A DNA stretch of 64,000 bases from Stemphylium vesicarium (taxonomy: Eukaryota > Ascomycota > Dothideomycetes > Pleosporales > Pleosporaceae): the NCBI GenBank assembly GCA_004380135.1, contig QXCR01000001.1, positions 62,001 through 126,000 on the forward strand, read 5' to 3'. Made by a program: the position numbers and the translations under genes. Shown here piece after piece: positions 34,001 to 45,442 of the stretch. Position 1 is the stretch's first letter; each line of letters opens with the position of its first letter. A model generated the notes under the pieces. The model was given only the letters and a program-made list of their open reading frames with translations, had not been told where the DNA came from and ran no database searches.

Positions 34001-37000
34001 CCAGTGGAAAAAATCGTATGTCCTAGAGTCGTGCAAGCATTGAAGCCGAGACCTACTTAGACGCTCTCCAGGATTATAGTCAATGTTCTAAATGCTAATT
34101 TCATGCTAGATAGAACGTTTGTTTTACACGTTCCCGTGTCAGCATCATGCATAGAGCAGGCTGCTGGAACAGACCCCGCAGCATCCATGGCCGTTCGAAA
34201 CGTCCATTAGCCAATCAAGTGTTCACAGACCTCATGTGCTCGCTACAGATAAGCATTGATCTGCTGCAAGGCATGAAACCACATACCCAGGTACTTACTA
34301 TTCATGTCACTGGATATGCAACTGTACAATTCCTTCTACATCAGAGAGCACGCTCATTCTGTTAGGCCACTTTATATAGTTCACTCTGCACTGAGTCGTC
34401 CGTCAGTGCTGCACGGTGCCTGACGTGATGAAGCCTCTACGGTCTGGCGGCGCGCAACGAAGGATATAACAATTGATAACAATTGTCAAGACCGCAGAGT
34501 CTGTCCAATGGTGCAACACTAACACGGAACTCTAGGCAAGAACGTCCAGCCCGTTATTTTCCTAGATCAGCTAAAAGAGTCGCCTCATTCTCGATCTGGT
34601 GCTTGAAGCGATAAATTGGGTCGCGGTACACTGTCCGGTTCAAATAGCCGGTTCCTATAGCTCATGGATGGGCTGCATGTCATACAAGCCGTTGAGCATA
34701 GGCTGCATCTGCACATATCAACGCCCTGTGTTGTCTTTCGTCATTCTCGGGAACGATTCAATCCCGCACGTCCAAACGCTCTGGAACTACCATGCAAATG
34801 CTGCATGTTGGGGCACCGGCCGCTAAGTCTCGACGCAAATTCAAACTTTCCTTTTGAGCGAAGTTCTCGAATTGATAGGCCACACTTTTAATTCACGGAA
34901 CAACGCCCGAGTCAATTGTCAGCATATAGCCCGTAAGATACACGCTATCTTGTGAGAAAAAAAAAACGTAGCGCAATGTCCTGGAGAGCATGGCGCATCC
35001 CTTCGTTACCGCGACTCTGGCAAGCTACCATTCTCAGCTACAGCTAAGACAAAGAAATGGTGTCAAAGCATGACGGAGACCCCCGCTGCCTTAGTGCACA
35101 TGCCAAAAGCCCCGCTTCGACTGCTTCACTTTCAGCTGCCAATCTTCCGACCAAAGTACCAACTACGAGGTCCATGTAGCGTGACTGGCCAACCTCATGG
35201 GGGAACTGGTCGAAGCTTCTGCCTAGGTTTCAGAACGACTACCAAACGCACGCACTATACGAGTCAAGCTTGGCCACAGAGACCTTGTATGAGAAAGCAA
35301 ATGTTCCAGGCCTTCAATCATGTATTGCGCCCGCTGTAACCTAAAGTCAGGTTAAGGTTTTTTGCAGAAGCTCATCCACGTATGCAGAGTGATTGATCGA
35401 CACTAGCAGATCATTCCGCGTTAGATGCTGCACAAAAGCCCCGAGTCGCCGTGGTAAGGCCGGCCGGCCGTTGTGGTCGATCTTCATCAGCCCTAGCACT
35501 TTGACGATCCGGCCTCGCCGCCGTTGACGTTCAGTCCTGTGCGAGCAAGCTCAGACCGCAACAACATCGCACTCTTGAGCCAGAACAAGTTGTGATGAGA
35601 CTTCCCTGGCCGACCCATTCCTCTTTGTAGCCATTGATTTTTCTCCACTGCTGAAAGCCGTGCTCGCGGTTCTGATTCATTAGGTACCCATGACGTCTAA
35701 ATTTTGTAATGCAAAGGGCAATGAACGGGAGGGATATATCGACTAGGTGACCGTCAAGCGCTACACATGCATACACTTGATGGGTCGGATGACACGGTGC
35801 ATTTTGTGCCACTACTTGGTCACTGTGAGTGCGCATAAACCACATGTTCCGTATCCGACATGGCATCGCGACAGACCTACGCAATAGTCAGCCAAGGGGT
35901 GCAATCGTCGAGACAAGGTGAAGCGATGGATATCAAGTCGCTTACACAAGTTCTTCCAGTTAGAGAATGAAACGAGAGGTTTCCTTGCTCAGGATTCTGC
36001 ACAGCGGAGCACCTACTCAATACATCGCTTACGGAATGGGATCTCCTGTGGACTGGTAGGTGTGATCTTGGGTCGCTGTTGGTCAATTCGAGATCAAGAA
36101 GATCCATCGAGGGCTCGATCTCAGGACCTCTCAATAACAGCGAGTCACGATCACGCCGTTAGTCTACTATTCCCGGACAGGATGTTGGACCGCAAGATCT
36201 ACTGCACCATGTTTGTCACATCCGCGTCAGATGGCTTCTCGCAGCAGACAGTAGGACCAATTCCCCCAGTGAGCAAGCACCACGCGTCGTCTAGATTCAA
36301 CAAATCACGTTTGAAAAGTACGACCCTATCAAGACCTAGATCCTTCTTCCTTCTCTCCTCGCTAAGAAATGCGGGTACCACCTCCGAGTCCAGTGCTCCC
36401 CCGCACCTAGTGTATACACGCTACTCCTACGGGAGGATGCAACCGCCTCGCCAACGACCAACTATACAAGACAAGACAAATCCCACGTCTGAAGAACACC
36501 ACAATCACCAACATACCCATCCCTCAGGTCGGCGACTACTTTCAGAAAGGATTTTGGATTGCGAACTGCGCCGCAGCGCGTGATTTCCCTTGCCTCCACG
36601 ACTCTTAAGCAAGGGGGGAAAAGAAGCAGGGCTCGCTACCCAACTGGTGGTTAACAATGGCTTTATACAACAACACGCGCCAGCCTTTTAAAAGGGCGGA
36701 TGGATTGTGAGAAAAGGGAAAATGTGTGTATGCGTGTGATTAGACGCGCGGTTCATATCACACCTACTCTTTTTGATCCTTCCAGAGCCCCCTCCCCCCT
36801 CCCCCTGCCTTACCCAGACGTGGGGAACAAGACTACCGCGTAAGGCGACGTGCATCACACCCTTATGCGAGCAATTCACACGCGATTAGCGGCGCCAGAT
36901 CTTTTTCCTCTTCCACTTCTTCTTGCAGGAAATCGGAACTTGGGGCCGGGGCGTGTCGTGCGCCATTGTTCTGCCGTGGCCTTGCTTGATGTCCTGCATC

Positions 37001-38431
37001 TGGTCTGCGCCGCATGTATATGCCAAGTCACCTACCCTGAGCGATGGAGCGTACTTCGTGGTGTGAGGGAAGATGGTGTTTTGACATCGATCAGCGTGAT
37101 AGCGGTGTACTACATGAGTCGGTGATGTGTTGGTTTTTTGGACCATGACTACTTGTGGTAAGATGACCGAGGCTGTCCTGATGGTGTGTGTATATGTGTA
37201 CTGCCATTGCATTGTGGTTCGTGAATTAGAGGACCCGTGATGTTGGATGTTGAGATTGATCGCACAGTCATGAGATACAGCGCTTCATCGCTCGGCAGCC
37301 GATAAGCCCCGAGTGCAAGGTTGCGAATCCTTACTCTCTCGCTCTCGCTCTCGCTCTGCAGCCTGACTTTCTGTAAGATAGAAAAGATTTGACAAGGACG
37401 ATAAGCAATGTGAGTAGCCCGGTACCCGCTCCGTGGCGGCAATGGAGTGTATAACAGCCAGCGGCCAAAACACAGGCAAAAACCCCTTTCTTAGGATTGC
37501 ACTAGAGTTTGTAGTTGACTATCAAAAATATGTCGACAGCATTACCCTGACCTCGCGTAATGGGTCAAACCCTTCTCGAACGTGACCGCCTCGGGCTCGA
37601 TCACTTTCGGTCAGAATCTGAGCTACTTTGCATATGCCCAGAGACGAAGGTCGATATGAGCAGCCTTACCTTTGCATCTTGTAGAAAAGATATGGAAGTC
37701 GGTCGATGTACCCAGACGTGTCTAGGTAATCTCTGCTGATCGTTCCATTTCAGTGTTGATGGGCGTTAGTATGTCGCTATATCGCCGCATCAGAATCAAC
37801 AGTATTTCGTCGCCTCTCAAGAAAGATCCATCAAGTACAACTTCCAAGGAGCCCGGTCGAAATGGACACGGCTAATCGAGGATGTTTGTGCTCTGTGGGC
37901 TGGACAGCATCTGCAGCACCAAAATGCCATCCCATCGCTGTCTCTTCGACCGAAGGCACTACAACATGTGTATGCGCAACACTCCCAAACACAAGCTCAC
38001 CTTTAGTTCCACTCGATGCATACCATTACTGCCTCTCTTATTTTCTAAGTTTTCCTTTTGCGGTCCAGGTGCGACGTTTGACAGGTAAAACATGGCTGTC
38101 GTGCGTAAAGTCTCGTAGCATTAATGGGGAAGTATCAAGATAGAGAGTAGAAGCCGCTACCCATGCGGTGCTCGTATCTACCTCCCGGATTAGCGCTGAT
38201 AGCCTAGGATGCACCTCCGCCGATCACCCTCGAACTACGTATCTGCCACAAGAGTGGGAGGACAATCGCGTCATCATACAAGGTTTTCTCGGTACCTCTC
38301 ACGATACGTCCTATATCATCGCCAGCATTTTTCTTGTTACTAATTGAGCAAGAAAAGAGTGGCTTTCCCTACATCATAATTTTGCGTTGTATTCCTTCGA
38401 CAGATAGTATTGGTGTTTGTGAGCCGCCGTC
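31092..38431. other. 7.3 kb gene-poor region upstream of bZIP gene
   Basis: No convincing coding region. The longest open frame (35918-36583 +, about 220 codons) has no family features and a composition unlike neighbouring proteins. Notable small elements are a GGT/GTA-rich run near 31810-31845, a tandem ATAACAATTG pair at 34466-34485, and a CTCGCT-type run near 37335-37360. It should include the bZIP promoter at its left end and the carboxylesterase promoter at its right end. Confidence 0.6.
34466..34485. repeat. tandem 10-bp repeat with CAATTG palindromes
   Basis: Two adjacent copies of ATAACAATTG, so that two CAATTG palindromes (E-box-like CANNTG) lie 10 bp apart, one helical turn. Lies in the long region upstream of the bZIP gene. 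Confidence 0.8.
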
Positions 38432-40108
38432 ATGGTGTTCATCGCAAGAGCTTGGAAAGTGGGGGCGCTAGCTGCATGTCTTCTGGCAGCAAGAGCGAGT
38501 GCCATCGAACCTACCGTCACGGTGTTGAACGGAACATACGAAGGCTTGCACCTTCCGTCGTTCAATCAGGATATTTTCCTAGGCATTCCTTACGCGCAAG
38601 ATACTGGAGGTCCCAATCGCTTTCGCATACCGCAATCTTTGACGTCGACATGGAATGGCACGCGCTCTGCAAAAAAGTATGGGGACACCTGCCCGGACGC
38701 ATCGGGTACCGACTTCAACATGAGCGAGGACTGTCTGAGCATCAACATTGTCCGCCCGGCTGGTTTCTCTTCTCAAGAGCACGCTAAGCTGCCGGTTGCG
38801 CTATGGATTCATGGAGGAAGCTACCAGATTGGCACCAGCGCTCAAGCGAACTACAATCTGACGTATATTGTCCAAAGAAGCGTCGAGATTGGTCAACCCA
38901 TTATTGCAGCTAGCATCAACTACCGCAAGGGCGGATGGGGTATGCTCTACTCGCGCGAAATACAGGGCACGGGTCAGACGAACCTTGCGCTGCGAGACAT
39001 GCGGAAGGCTCTTGCATGGATCTCAGAAAACATCGAGGCTTTCGGCGGTGACAAAGATAGCGTCACTATCTGGGGCGAGTCCGCTGGAAGTTTCGCAATA
39101 GGCCAGTTACTTATGTCGTACGGCGGCCGAACAGATAGTCTTTTCCACCGCAGTATCCAGGAATCCGGTTCAGCAGCGACAGCCTGGTACAACGGCACGG
39201 ATTGGTATCAGCCCATCTATGATAACATCGTCAATAAGGCGAATTGCTCGGACGAAGCTGACACACTGGCTTGTCTGCGCACAGTGCCATATGAGAGCCT
39301 GTTTCCATTGCTTGCTGCGCCCAGTCAAGGTCCAGGCTGGTACCCTATTGTCGACGGCGACATCATGCCCGCTTACCCTACCGAATTGCTCGCCTCTGGT
39401 CGCTTCGCTCATGTGCCTCATCTCTACGGTACGAACTCCGATGAAGGCACCGACAATGCGCCTGCTGGCGGTATCATCAACACCGACGAAGACCTCTACG
39501 CCTACCTCGCCAATAGCACCGGCTTCGGCTACCCTACCACCGTCATCCAGCGCATCATGGAGCTGTACCCCAACGACCCCACCATCGGGATCCCTCTCAA
39601 CACACGTGTCGAGCTCTTCGCCGAGCAAGGCCTCCAGTTCAAGCGCATAGCCGCCATCATGGGCGATGTCTTCTACCACGCGCCTCGTCTCATGGATGCT
39701 CGCGCATACTCCAAGTACTCACCAACATACATATATCGCTTCAACACGCTTCCTTGGCAGAACAACAACACCGCCGATGAGGGAGGCAACCCGCGTGCAT
39801 GGAAGGGAGTTGCGCACTTCACTGAGGTGGCTTTTGTCTTTAACAACCCGCGCTTCTACGGGCCATGGGAAGAGTACAAGGCGCTCAGCGATGAGATGAG
39901 TGCGCAGTGGATTAACTTTATCGCTGGAGGCGATCCGAATGGCGAGGGCCTGCCGCGTTGGCCGCATTATGATGAGGATGTAAGTGGGCTTGACTTGGTG
40001 ATTCAAGCGCAGGGGAGGGGGTACAATGGCAGTTATGTAGAGCATGACACATGGAGGTTGGAGGGAAGGGAGTATCTTAGTGAGTGGGCGCGGAGAAGGC
40101 ATGTATAA
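38432..40108 (+). CDS. secreted type-B carboxylesterase/lipase
   Basis: Single exon, 558 residues, the normal length for the family (cholinesterase/Candida lipase type). The signal peptide is MVFIARAWKVGALAACLLAA with cleavage near ASA. Family blocks in order: FLGIPYAQ, EDCLSINIVRP (disulfide Cys), WIHGGSYQIG oxyanion-hole region, then the nucleophile elbow GESAGS with Ser about 217. Next come the acidic-residue region YGTNSDEG and a C-terminal His in VAHFTEVAFVF. Several N-x-S/T sites fit secretion. It hydrolyses carboxylic esters; the actual substrate (lipid, plant ester or mycotoxin ester) cannot be told. It stands alone next to the gene-poor island. Confidence 0.93.
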   Translation: MVFIARAWKVGALAACLLAARASAIEPTVTVLNGTYEGLHLPSFNQDIFLGIPYAQDTGGPNRFRIPQSLTSTWNGTRSAKKYGDTCPDASGTDFNMSEDCLSINIVRPAGFSSQEHAKLPVALWIHGGSYQIGTSAQANYNLTYIVQRSVEIGQPIIAASINYRKGGWGMLYSREIQGTGQTNLALRDMRKALAWISENIEAFGGDKDSVTIWGESAGSFAIGQLLMSYGGRTDSLFHRSIQESGSAATAWYNGTDWYQPIYDNIVNKANCSDEADTLACLRTVPYESLFPLLAAPSQGPGWYPIVDGDIMPAYPTELLASGRFAHVPHLYGTNSDEGTDNAPAGGIINTDEDLYAYLANSTGFGYPTTVIQRIMELYPNDPTIGIPLNTRVELFAEQGLQFKRIAAIMGDVFYHAPRLMDARAYSKYSPTYIYRFNTLPWQNNNTADEGGNPRAWKGVAHFTEVAFVFNNPRFYGPWEEYKALSDEMSAQWINFIAGGDPNGEGLPRWPHYDEDVSGLDLVIQAQGRGYNGSYVEHDTWRLEGREYLSEWARRRHV

Positions 40109-40854
40109 AAGCGCATTGGTGTGCGACAGGATAGTGAGTAGTAGGTACAAGGGCAGGTAGCTAATAGATTTCAAGGTGTAGAAAGAGTTCGTATTCATAA
40201 GGCATGCTAGCAGGAAGCAAAGAGATATGCCATTGAGGCAATATAGATATGAGCCAAAGCAGAAGAGTCAATCAAGAAGTTCATGAAGTTCAACAAAGTA
40301 GAGCGAGGGTGTTATTCAAGAATATCAAGGAAGAGAGCAGAAGAGAAGAAAAGATGTTGGTCAAGCAATTCAAGCAAGTCAAACAAGGAAGAGAAGATAT
40401 CATGATGTGAGAGGTAAATGGATTCATTGATGCTGAGGCGAAACCCTGGCGTCCAACCATTGATATCCTTGAAGTATACGAAGAAGTCTGAAAAAGTCCA
40501 TGATGTTCCCTTGCCATGATGTTCGCCCGAAGTCCAGCCAAACCAGCCACCAGCACCAACGTCCAAGCCTCCAGCCCAAGTCCAAACAACGACCCACCGA
40601 CTCGAAGGCACGCCCACCTCAAGTCTCTCATACCGTCGCATGCTGCATTTCTGAAGTTGAACCAAACCCATAAGGGCTTCCATCAGAGTATGCACGGGAG
40701 AATGATCTGGGCAGGCAAGCTTCTCTGTTCAAGGTAGGCCCAGCTTAACGCAATAAAGCACCATAGACCGTCTGTCCTCCAGCACCTTGATGTGAGAAGC
40801 ATGTCTCCTTCAGATCATCCAACCACCAGTCATGGGGCCTGCCGAAGCAGCCTT
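40109..40854. other. intergenic
   Basis: 0.75 kb between convergent genes. An AAG/CAAG-rich, low-complexity stretch lies at about 40260-40400. Minus frames here lack an identifiable product. Confidence 0.5.
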
Positions 40855-41304
40855 TTAGACCCAAAGCGAGATCTCAGCTCGATCTATAAATGTCCGGCGC
40901 TCTTTCTGTCTTGACCACATATCCTGCACTTCCCACCAGTATGTCCATGTCCTCCTTCCACTGTTCGGAGGGCCACCTGCAGTCTGTTCTGCACCCTGTA
41001 CCCATACAACTTGACTTTCTTTGCGGCAGATCGGTTCGGAGGGGATTGGGGTCGTCGTGAGCATGCGCTGCTGCGGTGATGTGATGAGTGTGGCCTGAAG
41101 AGGGCTTGGAGGACGATTGAGGAACTCAAGGAAGGCCTGATGATATCAATGCGGAGAGGCAGAGGCGAGAGAAAGATAGATCTATCGAGTAGTCTGATGA
41201 TGGTGTATGCAGCGAGCTGAGAAGTTTAGCAAACCAACAATGTAGCAATGATAGATACTCACCAGCTCAGCGACGAAAGCAGATGTTAGATAAAAGTCGA
41301 CCAT
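40855..41304 (-). CDS. possible small protein, unknown
   Basis: Two exons, 41304-41263 (14 codons, MVDFYLTSAFVAEL) and 41136-40855, joined by a 126 bp intron with a perfect GTGAGT donor and ATCAG acceptor; 107 residues. The second exon contains no known domain. Trp-rich stretches (TWTYWWEVQDMW) and basic residues are visible. Evidence is only the consistent splice sites, frame and ATG, so it may be a chance frame or a non-coding transcript. Confidence 0.35.
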
Positions 41305-43053
41305 GGCTCAAGATAGTGAAGGTTGTTGGTGATTGTTGATGGTAGTCAGGGGTCGTTGAAGTAGATCGAAGTTTCCATGAACAAGTGAAGTAGGTGAGGT
41401 AGATGTGGATGGAGTAATGTGTTCATGAAGGTTGGTAGAGGTGAAGGTGACTGTGACTTGAATGATTGTATGACTTGTTGCGATGAGCCATGGTAGAAGT
41501 GGAATGGAAATTGAAGCTTGATGGAGGAGATTGAAGTAATCATTGTGGCTGAAGTGGGTGAGTTGGTGTTTGAGCGAAAAGTGTAGGAAGGAAGAGGAGG
41601 CCCTTATATACCCAGAAGGGAGTGGTTCAAGCGTGCGCTCTGCGCCTGATCTCCGGGCCCCGGAGTTCTGCCGGCGAGGGGAAAGTGTATGCGGGGTGAA
41701 TGAGCGGGTATAAAAGGGCTTCATCGATTGGGGGGCGGCGTAGAAGGGCAAACGGTGAAGTGAGGTGAAGGCGGAGTACAACACCGAGAAGTATACGCGA
41801 AGCGAGATGGTCCGAGCGGCCCTTCCAAATGAGAACCAATTGATAGTACGGCGGGAGCCTGGACTCAGGTCATGCGGGTTATCTCATGATGTGTCTGAGG
41901 CCAGCGTGGGTGCGCTGGATTGGCGGAGTGCAGCCTGGAGACATGCGTGAACGAAGCGAATGAGGAAGCGCGAATATCGATCAGAGTGGGGGAAATAATG
42001 TTTGTAATGACGCGAACTGAGTGCATAGAATCTGAAAGAAGTGACGCTGATCTGTGCCCAATGCAATGATTGCAATTGCCAACGTGAGAAAGTTACTGTC
42101 GCTGTACGAGTGACTTCGATGCCACAGTAGCAGATGGTGTGTGGGAACCACAGCTTGAAGATGTTTAACATGATCTGGAGGTTTGAGACCGCTGTCATGA
42201 TACACCCATGAAGTCTTAAAAACAGAAGTAAATGAATGTATTGGGACGGCCATGGAGGTAAGTGGGATAGGGAAAGAAAAACGCTATCACATGGGCATAC
42301 AAAATGAACTGGCTCGTAAAAGATGTGTGTGTGTGTGTGTATGTGTGTGTGTGTGTTTGATTGAGAAAGAAAGCCACAGAAGAGAAATGGACACTCGCAA
42401 AAGACCAGAAGGCACGCATTCAGACCACGAACCAAGGCCTGACACTCGCTCGCAGATAGCAGTATCAAACTTGGTCTTTACTTCGCTTGACTTGCAATTG
42501 TTGCGCCGCCCAAGTTGCTGATGGAGGAGAGCTCTATTTGAATGAGATCTTCACCGCCCTGTGAGGGCTGATCGCGTGTAAGAGTCAGGAGGCGATCTTG
42601 TCGCCGAGCGCAACGACCGTACATGCGCGAAAGGTTGTAGTCGTCCACAACAGCCGCAACCGCACAATCATCCCATACTACTACTGCATCTGTTCCAGCC
42701 CGAACTGATCTGAAAATGAGCAAGCAGGCTTTATCCCATACTATGACTGCTCCTCATGGCATTGCAGTCGAAAACAGCTCGCCGTTGGCACGGAGGTCAT
42801 CGGCCTGTTCTGGCGACTCGTAGCGCGCAGCTGCACTCGGGGAACAATTCCCTGAGTGAAATCACGTCGCCGAGGACGGACAGGCACTGGCGAACTCCAA
42901 GGAAGCCACGGATCGAAGGCGACGTCCACGCCCCGAAAGCTGGTAGCGCTGGCCACACTATGTACAGTCCGAATGCGTGAAGTGCGTAGTGGTGGCGGTA
43001 CAGCCTTGAGATCCGTTCAACTGCTCACTGGCAATACGATGCGCATCTTATCC
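41305..43053. other. 1.7 kb without a clear gene
   Basis: Minus frames at 41308-41784 and 41884-42468 are low-complexity (Thr/His/Ser) and arise from simple sequence. Contains the TG microsatellite listed separately. Confidence 0.55.
42324..42356. repeat. (TG)n microsatellite
   Basis: About 16 TG units with one interrupting A (TGTATG). Confidence 0.95.
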
Positions 43054-43548
43054 TCAGTCGCCATGAGTCTGGATCCAGAAATCCCTTTCCGACATCCTCC
43101 CCTCATCAATACCCTTCAGCACACCCCGAATCCACTGAGGCGGCCCTGGCGGTCCTCGTGCTCCTTCAATTCCCGCATTCATCACACGGCCAGTCACCGG
43201 ACAAGTTACGAAGCCCCGCTCCTCTGCAAGTTTGCCCACCTCTTCTACAATTTTGAGTCCCTCGCCGGCACCTGCCTTGGCTGCGTCAAGTCTGTCGCGG
43301 CGCTCTTGCATCTTGCGTTCCATCCAAGTAGAGGCGCTGTCCATACCGCGAGCAGCTAGCTGTTGAAACGAGGATAAGAAACGGTTGACGATGTCGATGA
43401 GGATCCGGTAGAGGAGTTCTGTTGCGATTGCGGTGCCGGTTTGCTGGCTAAAGAGGCGTGATGGGATCAGGGAGCTTGCCGATGAACGTGTGGTCATAGT
43501 AGTTGAGGGTCCTGGGCTATAGAGCACAAGCGATGACGAGACAGTCAT
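43054..43548 (-). CDS. hypothetical protein, 164 aa
   Basis: Single exon from ATG 43548. The N-terminus (about 1-40) is rich in Ser, Thr and Arg and without acids, so a mitochondrial presequence is possible. A helical middle follows (LLYRILIDIVNRFLSSFQQL, then a charged helix MERKMQERRDRLDAAKAG). The C-terminal part holds EERGFVTCPVTGRVMNAG and a proline-rich PPGPPQWI. No family recognised. It looks like a real protein by composition and helix pattern, and lies tail-to-tail with nothing obvious. Confidence 0.6.
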   Translation of the reverse strand: MTVSSSLVLYSPGPSTTMTTRSSASSLIPSRLFSQQTGTAIATELLYRILIDIVNRFLSSFQQLAARGMDSASTWMERKMQERRDRLDAAKAGAGEGLKIVEEVGKLAEERGFVTCPVTGRVMNAGIEGARGPPGPPQWIRGVLKGIDEGRMSERDFWIQTHGD

Positions 43549-43600
43549 CTTGATTCTATTGGTCGTGATTTAGGAGATGCGATATGTGTGTTGTCGAATG

Positions 43601-43875
43601 TTAACGAGGCGCGTAGTTTGGCTGGGGATGACTGCTTCGAAGCCTGAGGCTGGAGCAGCGACTCTCCTCCCTCTTGTACGACTCCCTATTCCACACCGTG
43701 CGCATGTCGCTCTTGAAGACTTCTCCGTTGCGCCAATAAACTCCTGCAATCGTCACATGCTTAATGTTGCGAGGTCCTGATCGGAGGTCGCGGAGGCCGA
43801 ACGCGAGAGGCTGCTCACGCCTGACCGGGTTCCGCGGACAGCGAGAATCAGCGCTGGCTACATCGAGCCTTTTAT
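43601..43875 (-). pseudogene. possible fragment of an amidohydrolase-like C-terminus
   Basis: The minus frame 43601-43963, which overlaps the phosphoesterase 3' end in another frame, contains SGPRNIKHVTIAGVYWRNGE. This resembles the NIKHV-x-x-x-G-x-x-x-x-x-G-E strand pair near the C-terminus of metal-dependent amidohydrolases. No metal-binding His motifs precede it, so at most it is a relic. A chance match is quite possible. Confidence 0.2.
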
Positions 43876-44884
43876 CTACCTCATCACTGGCAAGTCTAGA
43901 GTAAAAAGCCACAGTGGGTGCTCCGAGACTCCCTTTTCGCCTTCCATCGCTGCGTTGACACATAACGTCTGCTGCCTGCTCTCCCTGAAATCCTCCGCAG
44001 CGCCTGGAGTCAAGCTCCTGAATCCCCTCTTGCGAGCTGAATTCGTTCCCACCCAGTCCTTGAGAATGTTACGTATCGGCTCGGAGTCACCGTCCAACTC
44101 GGTCTGGACTCCGGACTCCAGTCTATGCGCCTGATACTTCCAGCCTTCACGCGGGAGATGAATATGCCCGAAACAGTGCACCCTTGGCTGAACCCTCGCA
44201 ACAGCGCGTCGCAAATGCTCACACCCTGCGCCATCCCGGTCATTTGTTTCGTCCAAGATGTACTTTGGCGGTCCATGGGTCATGACGATATCAACGTTCT
44301 CTGGGATGATCGAGAGTTTGGTATCGGCATTTTGTGCCCACGATGGTGTCGTACCCGCGTGGTTGAAGCGGTCTTCGCCCGAAGGATACTGGAATGCTGA
44401 AGTATCAAATCTGGGAGTATATGGCGAAGCATAGATGTTGAAGGTAGCCCCGCAGAGTAGATTGAAAGTGTAAGTTCCTTCGAAGAGGAAAGTAATGACA
44501 TTTTGGCTTGCTTCAGAGATCAGCGTATGCGCTCGTTCTGAGCTGGCTTCTGATCCACCTTGAGATAGCCAGTATTGTTTATCCAAGGATATCTCGTGAT
44601 TACCAGCAATGACGAGTTTTAATCTGGCTTCCACCTTGCCCAGGTTTTGGAGAGCCAGGGACAAACTTTCTAGGGTACCATCCTCGGTCAAGTCGCTACA
44701 GTGCAGCAGTACATCGCATGGTGGAAGATTTGGTGGCAAACCAGTTCCGTGTGTGTCGGAGAGTATGAGGAAACGAACTGGTGTTGAGAGAGAGAGGATG
44801 GTTGCCCTTGTTGTGAGGTCGCTTTGCGGGACCTTTTCGTAGTGCCGAGTAGTCTGACATGCCTTCTGTGAATGTGTCCGACAT
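43876..44884 (-). CDS. calcineurin-like metallophosphoesterase (239FB/MPPED type)
   Basis: Predicted two-metal phosphodiesterase/phosphatase. The main exon, 44806-43876, holds all blocks in order: LILSDTHG (D-x-H), CDVLLHCSDLTEDG (family usually GDLT; here Ser replaces Gly), GNHE, THGPP and GHIH. These suit the MPPED1/2 (239FB) group with its THGPP sequence. The frame has no ATG of its own upstream of SDTHG. A 26 nt first exon (ATG 44884-44859) joined over a 52 bp intron (44807-44858; weak GTCAGA donor, CAAG acceptor) gives MSDTFTEGMATILSLSTPVR and 318 residues in frame. A TATA box lies about 47 bp upstream of that ATG, supporting this start. Core certain; first exon tentative. Confidence 0.85.
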
Positions 44885-45442
44885 TTTGGAGGAGTTTTGG
44901 TATTACAACAGAACTGAAATAAGTACGGCTTTATATAAAGGGTGCAATATTGGGACTTGAGAAACCATGGTTGACTGGGCTGACGGACGACCCATTCAGG
45001 GTAACCCCAATAACAGACACATAGGACACTGGATCTGGGAGCGAATCAGATGTTAAAGATAGCGCGTCTTGTGCTGGAAGCTTCTTGTCAATGCTACCAC
45101 GAAGATGCACGTAACGCAATAGATGTTCCAAGGGTACAGGGATGGAATTTTGCGTTGAAACTGGTCAATAAGCACTAAATGTCTAGAAACGGACACCTTA
45201 TGGTATAACAACGGCTGTCGAGGAATCCACAAAGGTAAGCGAAGTCATTTTCATGGTTGAGGTGATGGGGTCAGAAAAGCGTACCTATGCCATGGCGCCA
45301 ACGTGACTTCGTGTGGGTTTCGAGAACCCCGCCAAAAAAAAGGCTGACCGCGACTTCGACACCCCACAAGCAATGAACCGCCGACGTCAAATGTTGATAA
45401 CCAGGCGACCACCAGCTCGCTTCGATATTTACTGCAACGAAG
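44885..45442. promoter_or_regulatory. divergent intergenic region, phosphoesterase / Rrn9-domain gene
   Basis: 558 bp serving as promoter region for both divergent genes. The TATA box belongs to the left gene. Nothing distinctive is seen for the right one. Confidence 0.5.
44931..44937 (-). promoter_or_regulatory. TATA box of the metallophosphoesterase
   Basis: TATATAA on the minus strand, about 47 bp upstream of the proposed ATG at 44884. This is the clearest core-promoter element seen in the window. Confidence 0.55.

Noticed and set aside
35918..36583. 221-codon open frame on the plus strand
   Set aside because: No domain, signal or conserved-looking pattern; composition is mixed like non-coding translation, and no splice partners were found.
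37300..37345. B-box-like GGTTGCGAATCC near 37319, possible tRNA
   Set aside because: No acceptor stem pairing or A box at suitable distance; adjacent sequence is simple CTCGCT repeat.
41884..42468. 194-codon minus frame
   Set aside because: Crosses the TG microsatellite (Thr-His repeat translation); no real protein features.
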